NCBI GenBank assembly: GCA_946408865.1
Contig: CAMJTZ010000107.1
Location: 1 to 6,531, forward strand
DNA length: 6,531 nt
Source of the DNA: an uncultured Clostridia bacterium
Lineage (GTDB): Bacteria > Bacillota_A > Clostridia > Christensenellales > Aristaeellaceae
Direction of reading: 5' to 3'
Shown here one piece after another: positions 6,188 through 6,531 of this stretch. The notes under the pieces are model-generated. The model made no database searches. It was not told the origin of the DNA and saw nothing but the letters and a program-made list of their open reading frames with translations. Position 1 is the stretch's first letter, and the number at the start of each line of letters is the position of its first letter. The translations under genes were made by a program, and so were the position numbers.

Positions 6188-6531
6188 TTAATCGAAGGGC
6201 ATACTGGACACCTCGGCATTCAGCAGCTCTTCATCCGGATCGGGCAGAGCGCCGTGCTCCTCCAGGTAGCGGGCCTGTCTCTCCCGCATCTGCAGCTGCT
6301 TGGTATGGATGTAGGCCACGTTGGCTCCCGTGGCGGGAGCGGTGGTACGCGTAAGAATCTTTTTCCCGTCGTCGTCAATCCGGAAACGAAGGCGGATCAG
6401 GATCCGGCCGTGGTTTTTGCATTTGGCCACGGCAATATATTTGTCGGCACTCTGCTTAATATATTCGCCGTCGAGTGCCAGAACCCTTCCGCACCGCGGA
6501 CAAACCGGATGAATTGCTGTTTCGCTCTGCA
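6188..6531 (-). CDS. Zinc-ribbon protein of unknown function (5'-truncated)
   Basis: The 3' part of a small hypothetical gene; 113 residues are visible and the start lies beyond the right edge. The frame is open to the end of the window. A GTG at 6430 could be mistaken for a start, but upstream in-frame codons encode HPVCPRCGRVLALDGEY, with Cys codons at 6502-6500 and 6493-6491. These pair with CKNHG just after the GTG (Cys 6421-6419, His 6412-6410), giving C-x2-C-x23-C-x2-H, a plausible zinc ribbon that would be cut in half by that start. Next come a strand-rich basic segment (RILIRLRFRI), a Thr/Ala-rich linker (ILTRTTAPATGANVAYIHT), a charged helix (KQLQMRERQARYLEEHG) and an acidic tail ending in SSMPFD. 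I do not recognise the family. Nucleic-acid or ribosome association would fit a ribbon plus basic strand but is a guess. It is probably in an operon with the kinase gene. Confidence 0.72.
   Translation of the reverse strand, partial: QSETAIHPVCPRCGRVLALDGEYIKQSADKYIAVAKCKNHGRILIRLRFRIDDDGKKILTRTTAPATGANVAYIHTKQLQMRERQARYLEEHGALPDPDEELLNAEVSSMPFD

Noticed and set aside
4359..6191. Plus-strand open frames of about 294 and 314 codons opposite the kinase gene
   Set aside because: They are shadows of the clear kinase reading frame, with no ribosome sites and no recognisable domains.
1..6531. A search for an undescribed defence, mobile or multi-gene system
   Set aside because: Every substantial gene except the truncated zinc-ribbon protein belongs to a known family. 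No tandem repeats, transposases, attachment sites, CRISPR-like arrays or composition breaks were seen.

Overview
The window reads as a piece of chromosome from a GC-rich member of the Bacillota (Clostridia-like). The evidence is strong AGGAGG-type ribosome binding sites, sigma-A type promoters, an FMN riboswitch ahead of an ECF-type riboflavin transporter subunit, an RqcH/NFACT ribosome-rescue protein, and a nucleoside kinase with a threonyl-tRNA-synthetase-like N-terminus. All of these are common in Clostridia. GC content is roughly 60% by eye. The exact genus cannot be read from the sequence; an uncultured gut or rumen clostridial lineage is a guess. There are no mobile elements, tRNA or rRNA genes, or CRISPR arrays, and base composition does not shift along the window.

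Plus strand, 1-3045. The window opens with the 3' part of an alpha/beta-hydrolase esterase, cut by the left edge but with all three catalytic residues visible. Its stop codon lies inside the -35 box of a near-consensus promoter (431-459). That promoter drives a leader of about 240 nt holding an FMN riboswitch (489-605) and an expression platform that looks translational. The platform has a candidate anti-Shine-Dalgarno (640-645) that can pair either with the Shine-Dalgarno of ribU or with the 3' edge of the aptamer. ribU (riboflavin-binding S component) follows. After 39 nt comes rqcH (NFACT family), with no visible terminator or promoter between them.

Minus strand, 3029-6531. Reading right to left: a truncated zinc-ribbon protein of unknown function; 17 nt later a 549-aa uridine-kinase-like protein whose N-terminal half resembles the TGS and editing domains of ThrRS, with all four metal-site residues replaced; an intrinsic terminator; then a 462-aa MATE efflux pump. 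The MATE gene has its own near-perfect promoter (TTGACA, 17 nt, TACAAT), whose -10 box is the loop of that terminator hairpin. The MATE and rqcH genes converge and overlap by 17 bp at their stop codons.

The genes are mostly housekeeping: vitamin uptake, rescue of stalled ribosomes, nucleoside salvage, and drug or metabolite export. I see no new multi-gene system. The points most worth a second look are regulatory (the riboswitch platform and the promoter nested in a terminator) and the degenerate ThrRS-like half of the kinase.
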